From: an uncultured Methanobrevibacter sp.
Lineage (GTDB): Archaea; Methanobacteriota; Methanobacteria; Methanobacteriales; Methanobacteriaceae
Assembly: GCA_900318035.1 (NCBI GenBank)
Contig: ONJC01000006.1
Location: forward strand, 1 to 64,000
DNA: 64,000 nucleotides
Direction of reading: 5' to 3'
Shown here: positions 48,101 through 56,340 of the stretch, piece after piece
Layout: each line of letters starts with the position of its first letter
Position numbering within the stretch: the stretch's first letter is position 1
Notes under the pieces: model-generated
Seen by the model: only the letters and a program-made list of their open reading frames with translations
The model's database searches: none
What the model was told of the DNA's origin: nothing
Made by a program: the position numbers and the translations under genes

Positions 48101-50529
48101 ATTCTGCTAATTTAGTTGTAAGTTTAAAAGACGGCAAAAATAATGTAATGGAAGGAAAGGACATTATAATTACATTAAATGGGATAAAATATACATTAAC
48201 TACCGATAAACAGGGTAAAGTCTCATTGCCAATAGGCATATTGCCTGGAAAATACACAGCAAAAATATTGTTTGAGGAAGATGACGCATATCTTTCATCA
48301 TCCGTCAATGCCAATGTTGTTGTAGACAAGAGTGCAACCATTTTAACAGTCAATGAGGTCACAAACAATTTAATCATTACTTTAAAGGATGCAAAAAATA
48401 AAGCTTTAAAAGGAAAAGACATTTCAATAAACTTAAACGGCAAAAATCATACAATCATTACAGACAATAACGGACGGGCCACCTTGCCAATAGACCTGCT
48501 TCCGGGAGAATATGTCGCAAAAATATCATTTAAAGAGGATAATGCCTATCTGTCCTCATCTGCAACAATCTCAGTCATCATAAATAAGATTGCTACATCT
48601 TTGAGTTCAAATAACCTTAATTTCACATATGGAAACCCAAATAATCTATTCATTACATTAAAAGACATTAAAAATAATGCTTTGAAAGGAAAAGACATTA
48701 CCGTTAACTTAAACGGTGTAACTCATACTGTTGTTACAGACAATAACGGACATGCCTCACTGCCTATTGATCTGCTTCCTGGAAAATACACTGCAAAAAT
48801 ACAATTCAGGGAAGACAACATTTATGTATCATCATTCGTCAATGTTGATGTTCTTGTAAACAAGGTTCCAACAAATCTGATTTCCAAAGATGTAAGTTTC
48901 ACATATGGTGATTCTGCAAATTTATTAGCTACACTAAAAGACACTAAAGGAAATGTTTTAAAAGGAAAAGTTATTGTCATTAATTTAAATGGTGCAAATC
49001 ATACGGTTGCTACTGCCGATAACGGTCAGGCTGCACTGCCAATAGATTTGATGTCTGGAAAATATGCTGCAAAAATCCAGTTCATTGAAGACAGTATTTA
49101 TATGTCTTCATCTGCTGATGCGAATATTGTAATAAACAAGGCCGCAACAGCTTTATTTGCTAATGACATTAATGTTACATATGGTGATTCTGCAAAGTTA
49201 TTAGTTACACTAAAAGACAGTAAAGGTGCTGTATTGAAAGGAAAAGCTATTATTGTTAACTTAAATGGCGTAAATCATAATGTCTCTACAGACAGTAATG
49301 GACAGGCCGTACTGTCAATTGATTTGCTGGCTGGAAAATATGCTGCAAAAATCCAGTTTAGTGAAGACAATGCATACCTGTCTTCATCCGCTGATGCGAA
49401 TATTGTAATAAACAAGGCTGCAACTGTTCTATTCGCTAAAGATATTACTGTTACATATGGTGATTCTGCAAAGTTGTTCGTTACACTAAAAGACAGTAAA
49501 GGTGCTGTATTGAAAGGAAGGGATATTTCTGTTAATTTAAATGGTGTAAATCATAATGTCGCTACAGACAGTAATGGTCAGGCTTCATTACCTATTGATA
49601 TGCTTCCTGGAAAATATGCTGCAAAAATCCAGTTTAGTGAAGACAATGCATACCTGTCTTCATCCGCTGCCGTTGATATTGTTATAAATAAAGTTGCAAC
49701 AACCTTAACTTCCGAAAACATCAATGCAGTATATGGGGATTCTGTCAATATGGTTGCTGCACTTAAAGACAGTAAAGGAAATGTCTTAAAAGGCAAATAC
49801 ATTGTCATTAATTTAAATGGCGTAAATCGTACAGTTGCCACAGACAATAACGGTCAGGTCGCACTGCCGATAGACCTGTTGCCCGGAATATATGTGGGAA
49901 AAATCCAGTTCAAGGAAGACAGCATATATGAGGCATCAGCCACCAGCAATAACATAAATGTAAGTAAAGCCACAACTGATTTAACATCCAATGACATCAA
50001 TATCGTATATGGTGATTCAACAAATCTAATCATTACTTTAAAAAGCACTCATGGCAATGTATTGGTTGGCAAATCAGTCACTGTCAAATTAAATAATAAG
50101 AATTACATTAAAAAAACAAATGCAAGCGGACAGGTACTGATTAACGTAAATCTGCCAGCCAACAAATACGATGCAAAAATCGGATTCGCTGGTGATGACA
50201 CATATTTATCTTCAACTCATACAGCTAAAGTGATAGTTAATAAGGCAACTTCAAAAATTACTGCATCATCCAAAACATTTAAAGCTAAATCCAAAGTTAA
50301 AAAAGTAACTGTAACACTTAAAAATAAAAATAAAAATAAAGCTATTAAAAATACGATTGTCAAATTAACTGTCAACAAAAAAACCTACAAAGTTAAAACT
50401 AATTCAAAGGGTATTGCTATTTTTAGTATTAAACTGGTTAAAAAAGGCAAATATGATGCGGTATTTAAATATGGAGGCAGTTCCAATTTCAAATCAGCAA
50501 CTAAAAATATTAGGATAACCATTAAATAA
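45163..50529 (+). CDS. Large secreted protein: enzyme-like head on an Ig-like repeat stalk
   Basis: 1788 residues. I put the start at TTG 45163, giving MKIYRLMIISSLLIILLGGVSA, a textbook signal peptide, with GGTG 6 nt upstream. Residues about 90-330 are beta-rich and about 330-690 look like a TIM-barrel glycoside-hydrolase-like domain (QMGEIWWWW, DWVIFESIHHREAFAIGY, EVYIWSGTQVRRDS), faintly reminiscent of phage tail TIM-barrel modules. Two spacer domains lead to nine repeats of about 92 residues (about 875-1690; YGDSANLLVTLKDSKG... GKYAAKIQF.ED..YLSSS). A lysine-rich terminal module (1690-1788) may bind the cell wall. No membrane anchor is seen. Confidence 0.85.
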   Translation: MKIYRLMIISSLLIILLGGVSAADNTPHDAIMNISSGNPFDDSFNGEDVNESVQEYDAKHDNENPPFAEDIENQSVNSSNNSFSKIKVPAKDFPGPNPNEKSLYDNQYYLFRGDCWVINNNFESTAAVTSQSFTDLTVTGTFRTQSDMVGLYWYSKDPIQHPYISYGSRSDYSNVVLEFDYQMSGCTDFSKSIISIAIETNNGETYYLTMNKFIKKNHVKIDFNKLALLPGNSYFDKNGRLVTVKKQTKLDVTNLKSIMFVLVPVNFVDHPNYKIMKNADFTCRISNINVVNGAIRTEQSALEPHQYRLCEDYDDIFNMNPLRISNEMRKLGYVGWVDLYIGASHYYEKYGTVGDVIAGSGFTNSRTEKMVLNKNVPLNKAFKTWLDCYSRQLKKNNVENLIISVSMENLQSPHSWRQMDCNGNFAVTDWNPSTFIYSPCNDEVVQYMQRVSGACLDIVVANGFKPILQMGEIWWWWNEQKLPNQSPCFYDDSTKAKYLAEHGTAMPEYANVWTADYDNATINWLNQQLVKYSDALRSVVKSDKYDEGLYIALFFLPSIIGNDRVPPMITDVNYLPDAYSPFKLDILQIEDYDWVIFESIHHREAFAIGYDLGFNESNLHYFGGFVLYPEDAAKYWPLIEKALEDAIEHKFKEVYIWSGTQVRRDSKILGYDEYAILENLLRTNTPGIVSPKITAPEYVCAGEIFSINIRTNAWVNGAFKVYEYNNGKKGKLLASNKITNGHSAVSLSSDSIGLNRFYLEFDYVKGEYHLIQEIYIVGNSPNVNVIVTGEIESGSVANITFNAPESPNAVINITVDGIVHKSYLVDHGKFRASILRLSNGYHNVLIKYEGGKYVGGKFIGDAYYKTFTVKVAAKSIIETSNVTSEYNSAVNLAVNLKDSKGNALNDKIIKISLNGKNYTFTTDKNGHASLQISLLPGEYIAELFYAGDDVYLSSFATSKIVVKKIATGLAANDINLIYGDSANLVVSLKDGKNNVMEGKDIIITLNGIKYTLTTDKQGKVSLPIGILPGKYTAKILFEEDDAYLSSSVNANVVVDKSATILTVNEVTNNLIITLKDAKNKALKGKDISINLNGKNHTIITDNNGRATLPIDLLPGEYVAKISFKEDNAYLSSSATISVIINKIATSLSSNNLNFTYGNPNNLFITLKDIKNNALKGKDITVNLNGVTHTVVTDNNGHASLPIDLLPGKYTAKIQFREDNIYVSSFVNVDVLVNKVPTNLISKDVSFTYGDSANLLATLKDTKGNVLKGKVIVINLNGANHTVATADNGQAALPIDLMSGKYAAKIQFIEDSIYMSSSADANIVINKAATALFANDINVTYGDSAKLLVTLKDSKGAVLKGKAIIVNLNGVNHNVSTDSNGQAVLSIDLLAGKYAAKIQFSEDNAYLSSSADANIVINKAATVLFAKDITVTYGDSAKLFVTLKDSKGAVLKGRDISVNLNGVNHNVATDSNGQASLPIDMLPGKYAAKIQFSEDNAYLSSSAAVDIVINKVATTLTSENINAVYGDSVNMVAALKDSKGNVLKGKYIVINLNGVNRTVATDNNGQVALPIDLLPGIYVGKIQFKEDSIYEASATSNNINVSKATTDLTSNDINIVYGDSTNLIITLKSTHGNVLVGKSVTVKLNNKNYIKKTNASGQVLINVNLPANKYDAKIGFAGDDTYLSSTHTAKVIVNKATSKITASSKTFKAKSKVKKVTVTLKNKNKNKAIKNTIVKLTVNKKTYKVKTNSKGIAIFSIKLVKKGKYDAVFKYGGSSNFKSATKNIRITIK
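47800..50240 (+). repeat. Nine tandem Ig-like repeats, about 276 bp each
   Basis: Units of about 92 residues end in IVINK or similar. Repeats 6 and 7 are the most alike: 49331-49393 and 49607-49669 are identical over 63 bp at a 276-bp offset, indicating recent duplication or gene conversion. Outer repeats are more diverged. Confidence 0.9.
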
Positions 50530-50668
50530 TTTTGTTGTGATACTTATCATCCCATTTTCCATAACTTTTTTTTAATCATGGATTTCAAATTTTTACAAAA
50601 AATTACACTTGTCATAAACATTATTACTGTTTGTTGGGATAATATTATGTATTGGAGATGATTTATTT

Positions 50669-51301
50669 ATGAAAACAATTGTCATTAATGCAAGTCCGAG
50701 AAAAACATGGAATACTGCTGAAATAATGCAGGCCGCCCAAAAGGGAGCGGAATCCGTTGGGGCTGAAACTGAATACTTCAATTTATATGATCTTGTTTTT
50801 AAGGGTTGCAGGAGCTGCCTTGTCTGCAAACTCAAAACAAAAACCAAAGGAAAATGCTACTGGAATGATGACCTGACTGAAGTAATCGACAAGATACTGG
50901 CATCAGATTGCCTGTTGATAGGCTCGCCGATTTATTTTGGCCAGCCTACAAGTGAATTTCGAGCTTTAATAGAACGTCTGATATTCTGCATAATGTCCTA
51001 TGATGACGGATCAAGCTATTTTACAGGCAAGGTCAATGTCGGAATTTTCTACACCATGAACGCTCCACTTGAGTTTTATGAAAATTCGATGAAGGACAGT
51101 CTTGCTACAACAGAATATCTGTTTTCATTTCTAAATGGTGAAATAGTAACCTATCCTGTTTGTGATACAATACAAATCAGTGATTATTCCAAATTCAACA
51201 TGGCAGGCTTTTCACAGGAGCTTAAGGAAAAGCAATGGATACTGCAGTTTCCAAAAGACCTGGAAAAGGCATTTGAAATTGGAGCGGAGCTGTCAAAATG
51301 A
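50669..51301 (+). CDS. NADPH-dependent FMN reductase / flavodoxin-like protein
   Basis: 210 residues. N-terminal flavin-phosphate loop VINASPRKTWNTAEIMQAA, two cysteine pairs (CRSCLVCK) and GSPIYFGQPTSEFRALIER fit the NADPH-dependent FMN reductase (iron-sulphur flavoprotein-like) group. Redox partner unknown. It is followed at once by a truncated copy. Confidence 0.85.
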   Translation: MKTIVINASPRKTWNTAEIMQAAQKGAESVGAETEYFNLYDLVFKGCRSCLVCKLKTKTKGKCYWNDDLTEVIDKILASDCLLIGSPIYFGQPTSEFRALIERLIFCIMSYDDGSSYFTGKVNVGIFYTMNAPLEFYENSMKDSLATTEYLFSFLNGEIVTYPVCDTIQISDYSKFNMAGFSQELKEKQWILQFPKDLEKAFEIGAELSK

Positions 51302-51305
51302 AGAT

Positions 51306-51604
51306 GTTGTTACTGTATGGTTTCATATAGAACAGGCAATAAATTTAAGGGTAAAGTCAATGTGGGGCTTTTCTACACCATCAATTATCCTATGGATTAT
51401 TTTGAAAAGTCTGTCAGGCCTCATCTTAAGCAGTCTGAGGATTTGCTTAAAGTGTTGAATGGTAATGTTGTCATCGATACATTTTCTAACATTTCCAAAA
51501 ACGATTACTCCAGTAAGGATGCCGATTTGATTCAAGCAAAAGAAAAACAGTTATCTCTTGATTTGAAAAAGGTTCATGATATTACTGCTGAATTGAGTCA
51601 ATGA
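51306..51604 (+). pseudogene. Truncated copy of the flavodoxin-like gene
   Basis: MVSYRTGNKFKGKVNVGLFYT... to the stop aligns with the last half of the preceding protein (MSYDDGSSYFTGKVNVGIFYT... GAELSK versus TAELSQ). The N-terminal flavin-binding half is absent, so it cannot bind FMN in the usual way. A tandem duplication followed by deletion is the simplest account; an ATG at 51317 could still yield 95 residues. Confidence 0.8.
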
Positions 51605-51632
51605 TTCGGCCATTATTTTTTTGAATTTTTCA

Positions 51633-51734
51633 TGTATACAAATTTTAAAAATGAATACATTTATATACTACCTCTTCACAATATAATAGTGTATACAAAA
51701 AACAATTTTGTAATACAAATTCTGAAGTGATAAC
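51633..51734 (+). promoter_or_regulatory. Promoter with two TGTATACA palindromes
   Basis: The 8-bp palindrome TGTATACA followed by AA occurs at 51633-51640 and 51690-51697, bracketing a TATA box (ATTTATATAC, 51659-51668). The second copy sits at the expected transcription start. AGTGAT at 51726-51731 is the ribosome-binding site. The layout suggests repressor control. Confidence 0.45.
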
Positions 51735-52514
51735 ATGTCAAACCAAAAAAGAACAAGAAAATTTGAATTCGGAAATGAAAGATTTGGGGGATCATACACT
51801 CCGGGCGATTTTGAATTCAATTTCCCGAATGATATGTCCCGCGAAGAATTTGAAAGAATGTTTTCAAGAAGAATGAATGCCCTGCACAAAAGAGGCAATG
51901 ACTTTGCTGAAGAATTCTTTGACGGTGCTTCAAAGGCAAGAAAGGAAAACCTGAAGCCATTGAGCATCCGCGTAAAACCACACACCAAAGATTTTTTCAA
52001 AAACAAATCAATTCTCTCACCAAGGGAGGTGCTTGAAATGTATGAGAATTTCAACAACGGATCAGAAGCATTCATAAACTCACTGATTGAAGATGAAAAG
52101 CAGCTTGAAAAGGAACTGGCGGAAGTCCAGGAAAAACTTCACAACGCCAAACTCTTCAAGGAAAAGCTGGGTGAAATGGAACCTGAAATCGATGTCATGA
52201 CCGATGAGGACAAACTGGCCAAACTGCATGCCATATATGAAAAGACCAATGTCAAATCCATCGGAAATGAAACATCACCTGAAAGGGCAATGAATGAAAT
52301 CATCCGCATGATTCAGATATACAATACCCAGGACGTCAGCGTTTGGGGAAATGACTATCTGCTTTTGACAGTATACACAAACGCCCAGCCGGTGTTGTTC
52401 TACTTTAAAAATGAATACAATAGTGAGGATATTGGAGACATCATAAATCATGTCAACAAGTATTGTGGTGACAACAATATCGGATTCAGATTATTTGAAA
52501 ACAGTAATCTTTAA
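51735..52514 (+). CDS. Orphan protein with RHH-like segment
   Basis: 259 residues, charged and helical. Residues about 72-108 (PLSIRVKPHTKDFFKNKS... LSPREVLEMYENF) resemble a ribbon-helix-helix DNA-binding domain with the strand-turn-helix-helix pattern. A coiled coil follows (about 110-145), then a C-terminal alpha/beta region (SVWGNDYLLLTVYTNAQPVLFYF). No family recognised. With its palindromic promoter it could be autoregulated. It is flanked by a hairpin and a tRNA-like scar. Confidence 0.7.
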   Translation: MSNQKRTRKFEFGNERFGGSYTPGDFEFNFPNDMSREEFERMFSRRMNALHKRGNDFAEEFFDGASKARKENLKPLSIRVKPHTKDFFKNKSILSPREVLEMYENFNNGSEAFINSLIEDEKQLEKELAEVQEKLHNAKLFKEKLGEMEPEIDVMTDEDKLAKLHAIYEKTNVKSIGNETSPERAMNEIIRMIQIYNTQDVSVWGNDYLLLTVYTNAQPVLFYFKNEYNSEDIGDIINHVNKYCGDNNIGFRLFENSNL

Positions 52515-52524
52515 AAAAACTTTC

Positions 52525-52556
52525 GGAAGTGTGCACATGTGCACTTTCACACTTCC
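52525..52556. terminator. Nested palindromes after the RHH-like gene
   Basis: GGAAGTGTG (52525-52533) pairs with CACACTTCC (52548-52556), and inside lies the perfect 14-bp palindrome GTGCACATGTGCAC (52531-52544). The two structures are mutually exclusive in part. Lies 10 nt after the stop codon, followed by AAAATATTTATTTC. Confidence 0.5.
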
Positions 52557-52587
52557 AAAATATTTATTTCTTTTCAAAACAAATTAT

Positions 52588-52620
52588 TGACCGGGTTCGA
52601 ATCCTAGGCTTGGTTAATAA
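52588..52620 (+). other. tRNA 3'-end-like fragment (possible attachment-site scar)
   Basis: GACCGGGTTCGAATCCTAGG resembles a tRNA T-arm (GGTTCGAATCC box B core) and is followed by GCTTGGT, as an acceptor strand would be. No D-arm or anticodon arm lies upstream. The T-stem pairs at about 4 of 5 positions. Integrases commonly use tRNA 3' ends, so this may mark an old integration event. Confidence 0.35.
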
Positions 52621-52687
52621 TTTTTTTTAATTTAAATTGGTGATGGCTTAATGTATGGTGGAACATCTTTTCTTATTAACCAAGTCT
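52606..52687. repeat. Inverted repeat between the tRNA-like fragment and the DUF308 gene
   Basis: AGGCTTGGTTAATAA (52606-52620) and TTATTAACCAAGTCT (52673-52687) match over 15 bp with one mismatch. The right arm includes the last codons of the DUF308 gene. The 52-nt loop starts with a run of eight T. Confidence 0.65.
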
Positions 52688-53168
52688 ATTCTAAAATCAT
52701 TGCAATTCCTTCAATGATTAGGACAATTCCGATGATAATCGCAATGTAGATTGGTTGATTAAGGGAAAATGCTCCAAGAACTATTGCAAGAATACCCATT
52801 ATCAGCACAAGCACTGATGTGAATTTGGAAAATCTTGTCATTTGGGATAATAAACCTGTTATTCCGAACACTATCATAATGATTCCGACAATATAGAATT
52901 GTAAACCTATCAGGAATGATAATGCATCAATATAGAAGATAAACAGGAATCCAAAGATAATGGCTATGATTCCAATGATTATGGTTATTGTGGAATAAGT
53001 ATTCATATGATTTCTCATGTTGAATCCCATGAATGCTGATGAAATACCAAAGAACAGCAAGCTTAATCCGACAATTAGGGAAACAAATTCCGCTGAAAAC
53101 ATTGGAAATATAATGAAAATCAATCCCAATATGACAGACAGTATTCCCGCACTTTTTTGAATGCCCAT
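52686..53168 (-). CDS. DUF308 (HdeD-like) membrane protein
   Basis: 160 residues, six hydrophobic helices in the three-fold repeated DUF308 pattern (ILSVILGLIFIIFP, ITIIIGIIAIIFGFLFIF, VLIMGILAIVLGAF). Function unknown; the bacterial relative HdeD is an acid-resistance membrane protein. GGAGG lies 7 nt upstream on the minus strand. Confidence 0.85.
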   Translation of the reverse strand: MGIQKSAGILSVILGLIFIIFPMFSAEFVSLIVGLSLLFFGISSAFMGFNMRNHMNTYSTITIIIGIIAIIFGFLFIFYIDALSFLIGLQFYIVGIIMIVFGITGLLSQMTRFSKFTSVLVLIMGILAIVLGAFSLNQPIYIAIIIGIVLIIEGIAMILE

Positions 53169-53227
53169 TATTCCGCCTCCATTAATTTTAATTAATTATT
53201 TATATAATCAAAATGTTATTTAAAAAT

Positions 53228-53746
53228 ATGGTAGAATTTGAAGAAATTATTAATACAAGAAGAAGCATTCGTGAATATAGCGACGAACAGGTAAATGATG
53301 AAGATATTCTAAAAATACTGAAGGCAGGAATGCAGGCACCAGGATCAAGACTGGGAGCTGAGCCATGGGAGTTTATTGTAATCAAAAACAAGGAAACTCT
53401 TGCAAAAATTGGTGAAATAAAGCCTAGAGTAACCAATGCTCCCGTAGCTATTTTATTGGTTGCAAACATTGAAAGAGCATTCTATAAAACAGTATGGCAA
53501 CAGGATATGGGTGCTGCATGTGAAAACATGTTGCTTGAAGCTGTAAACCTTGGCTTAGGTGCCCTATGGAATGGGGTTGCACCTGAAGAGGAAAGAATGG
53601 CAAAAATAGGTGAAATCGTCGGAATCGATGATATTACAAATCTCAAGCCATATTCAATAGTTACTATAGGATATCCTGCCGACGGATGGGAAAACAAATT
53701 CATGGACAAATTTGACGAAGAAAGGATACATTATGAAAAATACTGA
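53228..53746 (+). CDS. Nitroreductase-family protein
   Basis: 172 residues. FMN-binding TRRSIREYSDEQV at the N-terminus, MQAPGSRLGAEPWEFIVI, and the C-terminal YSIVTIGYPADGW are typical. A TATA box TTTATATAAT (53200-53209) about 20-25 nt upstream and no ribosome-binding site support a leaderless start at 53228; an in-frame ATG five codons earlier would be inside the promoter. Overlaps the next gene by 14 nt. Confidence 0.88.
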   Translation: MVEFEEIINTRRSIREYSDEQVNDEDILKILKAGMQAPGSRLGAEPWEFIVIKNKETLAKIGEIKPRVTNAPVAILLVANIERAFYKTVWQQDMGAACENMLLEAVNLGLGALWNGVAPEEERMAKIGEIVGIDDITNLKPYSIVTIGYPADGWENKFMDKFDEERIHYEKY

Positions 53747-54893
53747 ATACGATTTCCAGACAGTCATCGAAAGAAAAAATACAAACTGTCTGAAATGGGA
53801 CTTGTTTGATGATGATCTGCCGATGTGGGTTGCCGATATGGACTTCAGAGTAGCTCCGGCTATCGAAAATGCAATTATGCAAAGGGCAAACCACCCCATA
53901 TACGGCTACACAGTAGTTCACGATGAGCTTTTTGAAGCATATATCAACTGGTGGGATAGGAGATATGGCCTTAAAATGCAAAGGGAGGACATGGCATATT
54001 CCATAGGAGTGATGCCGTCAATATCCTCAATGATAAGATGCCTGACAGATGTCGGTGATGAAATATTAATCCAGACACCTGTATATCATGTATTTTTCTA
54101 TGTCATTGAAGACAATAACAGAAAAGTCCTGGAAAACCAACTGATTTATGAAAACGGCGAATATAGAATAGATTTTGAAGATTTGGATAAGAAGCTCTCA
54201 AAGGTTAAGATGATGATACTGTGCAATCCTCACAATCCTGTAGGTAAAATCTGGTCTGAGGGTGATTTGGACCATATTGGGAGGCTGTGCAAAAAGCATG
54301 ATGTGATTCTGATTTCTGATGAAATTCACTGTGACTTGACTGATCCCGGAGTTAAATACAATCCATTCAAGCCACGGGATAATGTTGTCAGGTGTCTTTC
54401 CCCTTCAAAGTCATTCAATATTGCAGGTTTTCAAAGCTCCATTGTGCATGCAACAAACAGGGAGTTGCTTGAAAAAATCAAAAACCAAATGCACATTGAC
54501 AACTCATCTTCCTGCAATGTATTTGCCACAGCGGCCGTTATGGCAGCATATGATGAGTCTGAAGAATGGCTTGAAGAGCTTAAGGATGTTTTATATGAAA
54601 ATAAGCGCATTGTAAAAGAGTATCTTGAAAGTGAACTTCCGATAATAAAATTGGTTGAAAGTGATGCAACATACCTGCTGTGGCTAGACTGTTCAGCCTT
54701 GAATGTGCCTTCAAAAGTGCTTTCAGGATTTTTGAGAAACAATCAGGGACTGTTTTTATCAGCAGGTATTGATTTTGGAAAAAATGGAGACAATTTCCTA
54801 AGGATGAATATAGCCTGTCCTCAGGAATTGTTGCGTGATGGTTTGGGTAGGTTAAAGGCAGGAATCACCGCTTTAACCATAATCAAAAAATAA
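53733..54893 (+). CDS. MalY/PatB-type aminotransferase (cystathionine beta-lyase-like)
   Basis: 386 residues, PLP fold type I. The opening YDFQTVIERKNTNCLKWD, LPMWVADMDFRVAPAI, CNPHNPVGKIW and SDEIHCDL match the PatB group, and the PLP lysine is in LSPSKSFNIAGFQ. It cleaves cystathionine or cysteine C-S bonds or transaminates. ATG 53733 (AAGGA upstream) is the conserved start; an earlier in-frame ATG overlaps the nitroreductase more. Confidence 0.9.
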   Translation: MKNTEYDFQTVIERKNTNCLKWDLFDDDLPMWVADMDFRVAPAIENAIMQRANHPIYGYTVVHDELFEAYINWWDRRYGLKMQREDMAYSIGVMPSISSMIRCLTDVGDEILIQTPVYHVFFYVIEDNNRKVLENQLIYENGEYRIDFEDLDKKLSKVKMMILCNPHNPVGKIWSEGDLDHIGRLCKKHDVILISDEIHCDLTDPGVKYNPFKPRDNVVRCLSPSKSFNIAGFQSSIVHATNRELLEKIKNQMHIDNSSSCNVFATAAVMAAYDESEEWLEELKDVLYENKRIVKEYLESELPIIKLVESDATYLLWLDCSALNVPSKVLSGFLRNNQGLFLSAGIDFGKNGDNFLRMNIACPQELLRDGLGRLKAGITALTIIKK

Positions 54894-54904
54894 TTTAGTT
54901 TTGT

Positions 54905-56251
54905 TTAAGAATCAGTAACTGTAATTGTACTTTTTGCAGTTGCTGAGTTCATATATGAGTTCGCTTTCACTGAAGCAACAATGTTATGCACTGAATTATT
55001 CAATCCTTCAGTTGAAATGCTTACTTTTCCATTTTTATTTGTTTTTAAGCTATATGTTTTGTATTTTTTGCCGGTGTAGACTTTTACAATAACTTTAACG
55101 TTTTGCATGGCCTTGCCGGTTTCTTTGTTTTCAACGGTAATTTTCATGTTTTTGACAGAATTGGAAGTTGTTATTATTGTTGGAGCTTTAATAGTTAGTT
55201 TAGCTTTTGAAACTTTAGCATTTACTGTTTTTTCGTTGGTATGGCTGCAGTATTTCTCAGCATTTTTGATGACAATCTTATGGGTTCCTATGCTTAATCC
55301 GGAAACGTCATATTTCGCATATCCATTTGCATTGGTTTTTAAAGTGACTGTTTTTGATTTTTTGCCTGTGTAGACTACTAATGATACTTTGGTTTTTTTC
55401 ATAGGTTTATTTGTAAAGTGGTTGACTAGTTTAATGTTTAATGTCTTTCCTGAGTTGTAGGTTGTTGCCAAATCATTTGCAATGGATTTTATGTAAGTTT
55501 TTCCGATGGAAAATTTCATGCTTACAGTACTTTTCTTGATGTGTTTTGAACTGGTTGTTGCGGTCACGCTGTAGGTTCCAGGTATAAAGGGCACATCATA
55601 GCTTGCCAGTCCTTTGGAATTTGTTGTTATTTTTGCTGTTTTCCCGTTTGAAAACTTAAGGTTAAGGTTAACTCCGGATGCAGGTTTGTTTGTTTTGAGG
55701 TTGGTCAGTTTCACGGTTAATTTGGTGTCCTTGTAATATGCACTGTCCTGACTTAAACTGATGCTTGTCGGAATTCCTAAAACGTTGATGTTGTACTCGC
55801 CGATGGTAAACTCGTCACCGTTGCTCTTGAGTATTTTTGCCTCCACATAATATTCTCCGGGATTCTTTTTAAAGTCAAGGTCAATAGCTCCTTTTGAATT
55901 TGTAGTGACATTCTTCCAAAGTTCGTCATCCACATAAAATCCTACTTTTTTGTCTGCAATGCCATTTCCGTTGGTAGTGTTGGTAATCTCCACATGCAAT
56001 TTGGTTTCACCGTAATAAAATCCTGTCTGTGAAAACTTGTATTTTGTCTGTGAAACGATTTTTTCACTATTGTAATCTCCAATAACTTCATCTGCATTGT
56101 CTTGGGTGAGGATATCACCGTTTTCGTTTAAATCATCAATGTTTTGGGTTTCAACAGCAGTTTCGTTCAGTTCAACTGCACTGACTGATGAAATGCCAAT
56201 AATGAAAATTGATAATACAAATAATATAACAATTAGCTTTTTATTTGACAT
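54905..56251 (-). CDS. Secreted Ig-like repeat protein
   Basis: 448 residues. A signal peptide (MSNKKLIVILFVLSIFIIGISSVSA) is followed by an acidic spacer and four Ig-like modules of about 90-95 residues (GFYYGETKLHVEITN; DTKLTVKLTNLKTNKPASGV; GKTLNIKLVNHFTNKPMKK; VKNMKITVENKETGKAMQNV). Each has the N.KG or N.NG.A turn typical of Big_1-like domains. It lacks a beta-helix head and a membrane anchor, so it may be a short stalk protein or a free cell-wall protein. Confidence 0.82.
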   Translation of the reverse strand: MSNKKLIVILFVLSIFIIGISSVSAVELNETAVETQNIDDLNENGDILTQDNADEVIGDYNSEKIVSQTKYKFSQTGFYYGETKLHVEITNTTNGNGIADKKVGFYVDDELWKNVTTNSKGAIDLDFKKNPGEYYVEAKILKSNGDEFTIGEYNINVLGIPTSISLSQDSAYYKDTKLTVKLTNLKTNKPASGVNLNLKFSNGKTAKITTNSKGLASYDVPFIPGTYSVTATTSSKHIKKSTVSMKFSIGKTYIKSIANDLATTYNSGKTLNIKLVNHFTNKPMKKTKVSLVVYTGKKSKTVTLKTNANGYAKYDVSGLSIGTHKIVIKNAEKYCSHTNEKTVNAKVSKAKLTIKAPTIITTSNSVKNMKITVENKETGKAMQNVKVIVKVYTGKKYKTYSLKTNKNGKVSISTEGLNNSVHNIVASVKANSYMNSATAKSTITVTDS

Positions 56252-56340
56252 AACTTAACTATATGTATTTTTGAATATTTAATGTTATGTCGGATTTTTT
56301 TAGCTAAAAATCGAAATCTTTGATGAATGGGCAAATACTG

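Noticed and set aside
51162-51458. A second open frame overlapping the flavodoxin-like gene and its truncated copy
   Set aside because: The translation matches nothing; the alignment of the real frames with each other explains the region.
52588-52620. Complete tRNA gene
   Set aside because: Only a T-arm and acceptor-like strand can be formed; there is no D-arm or anticodon arm upstream.
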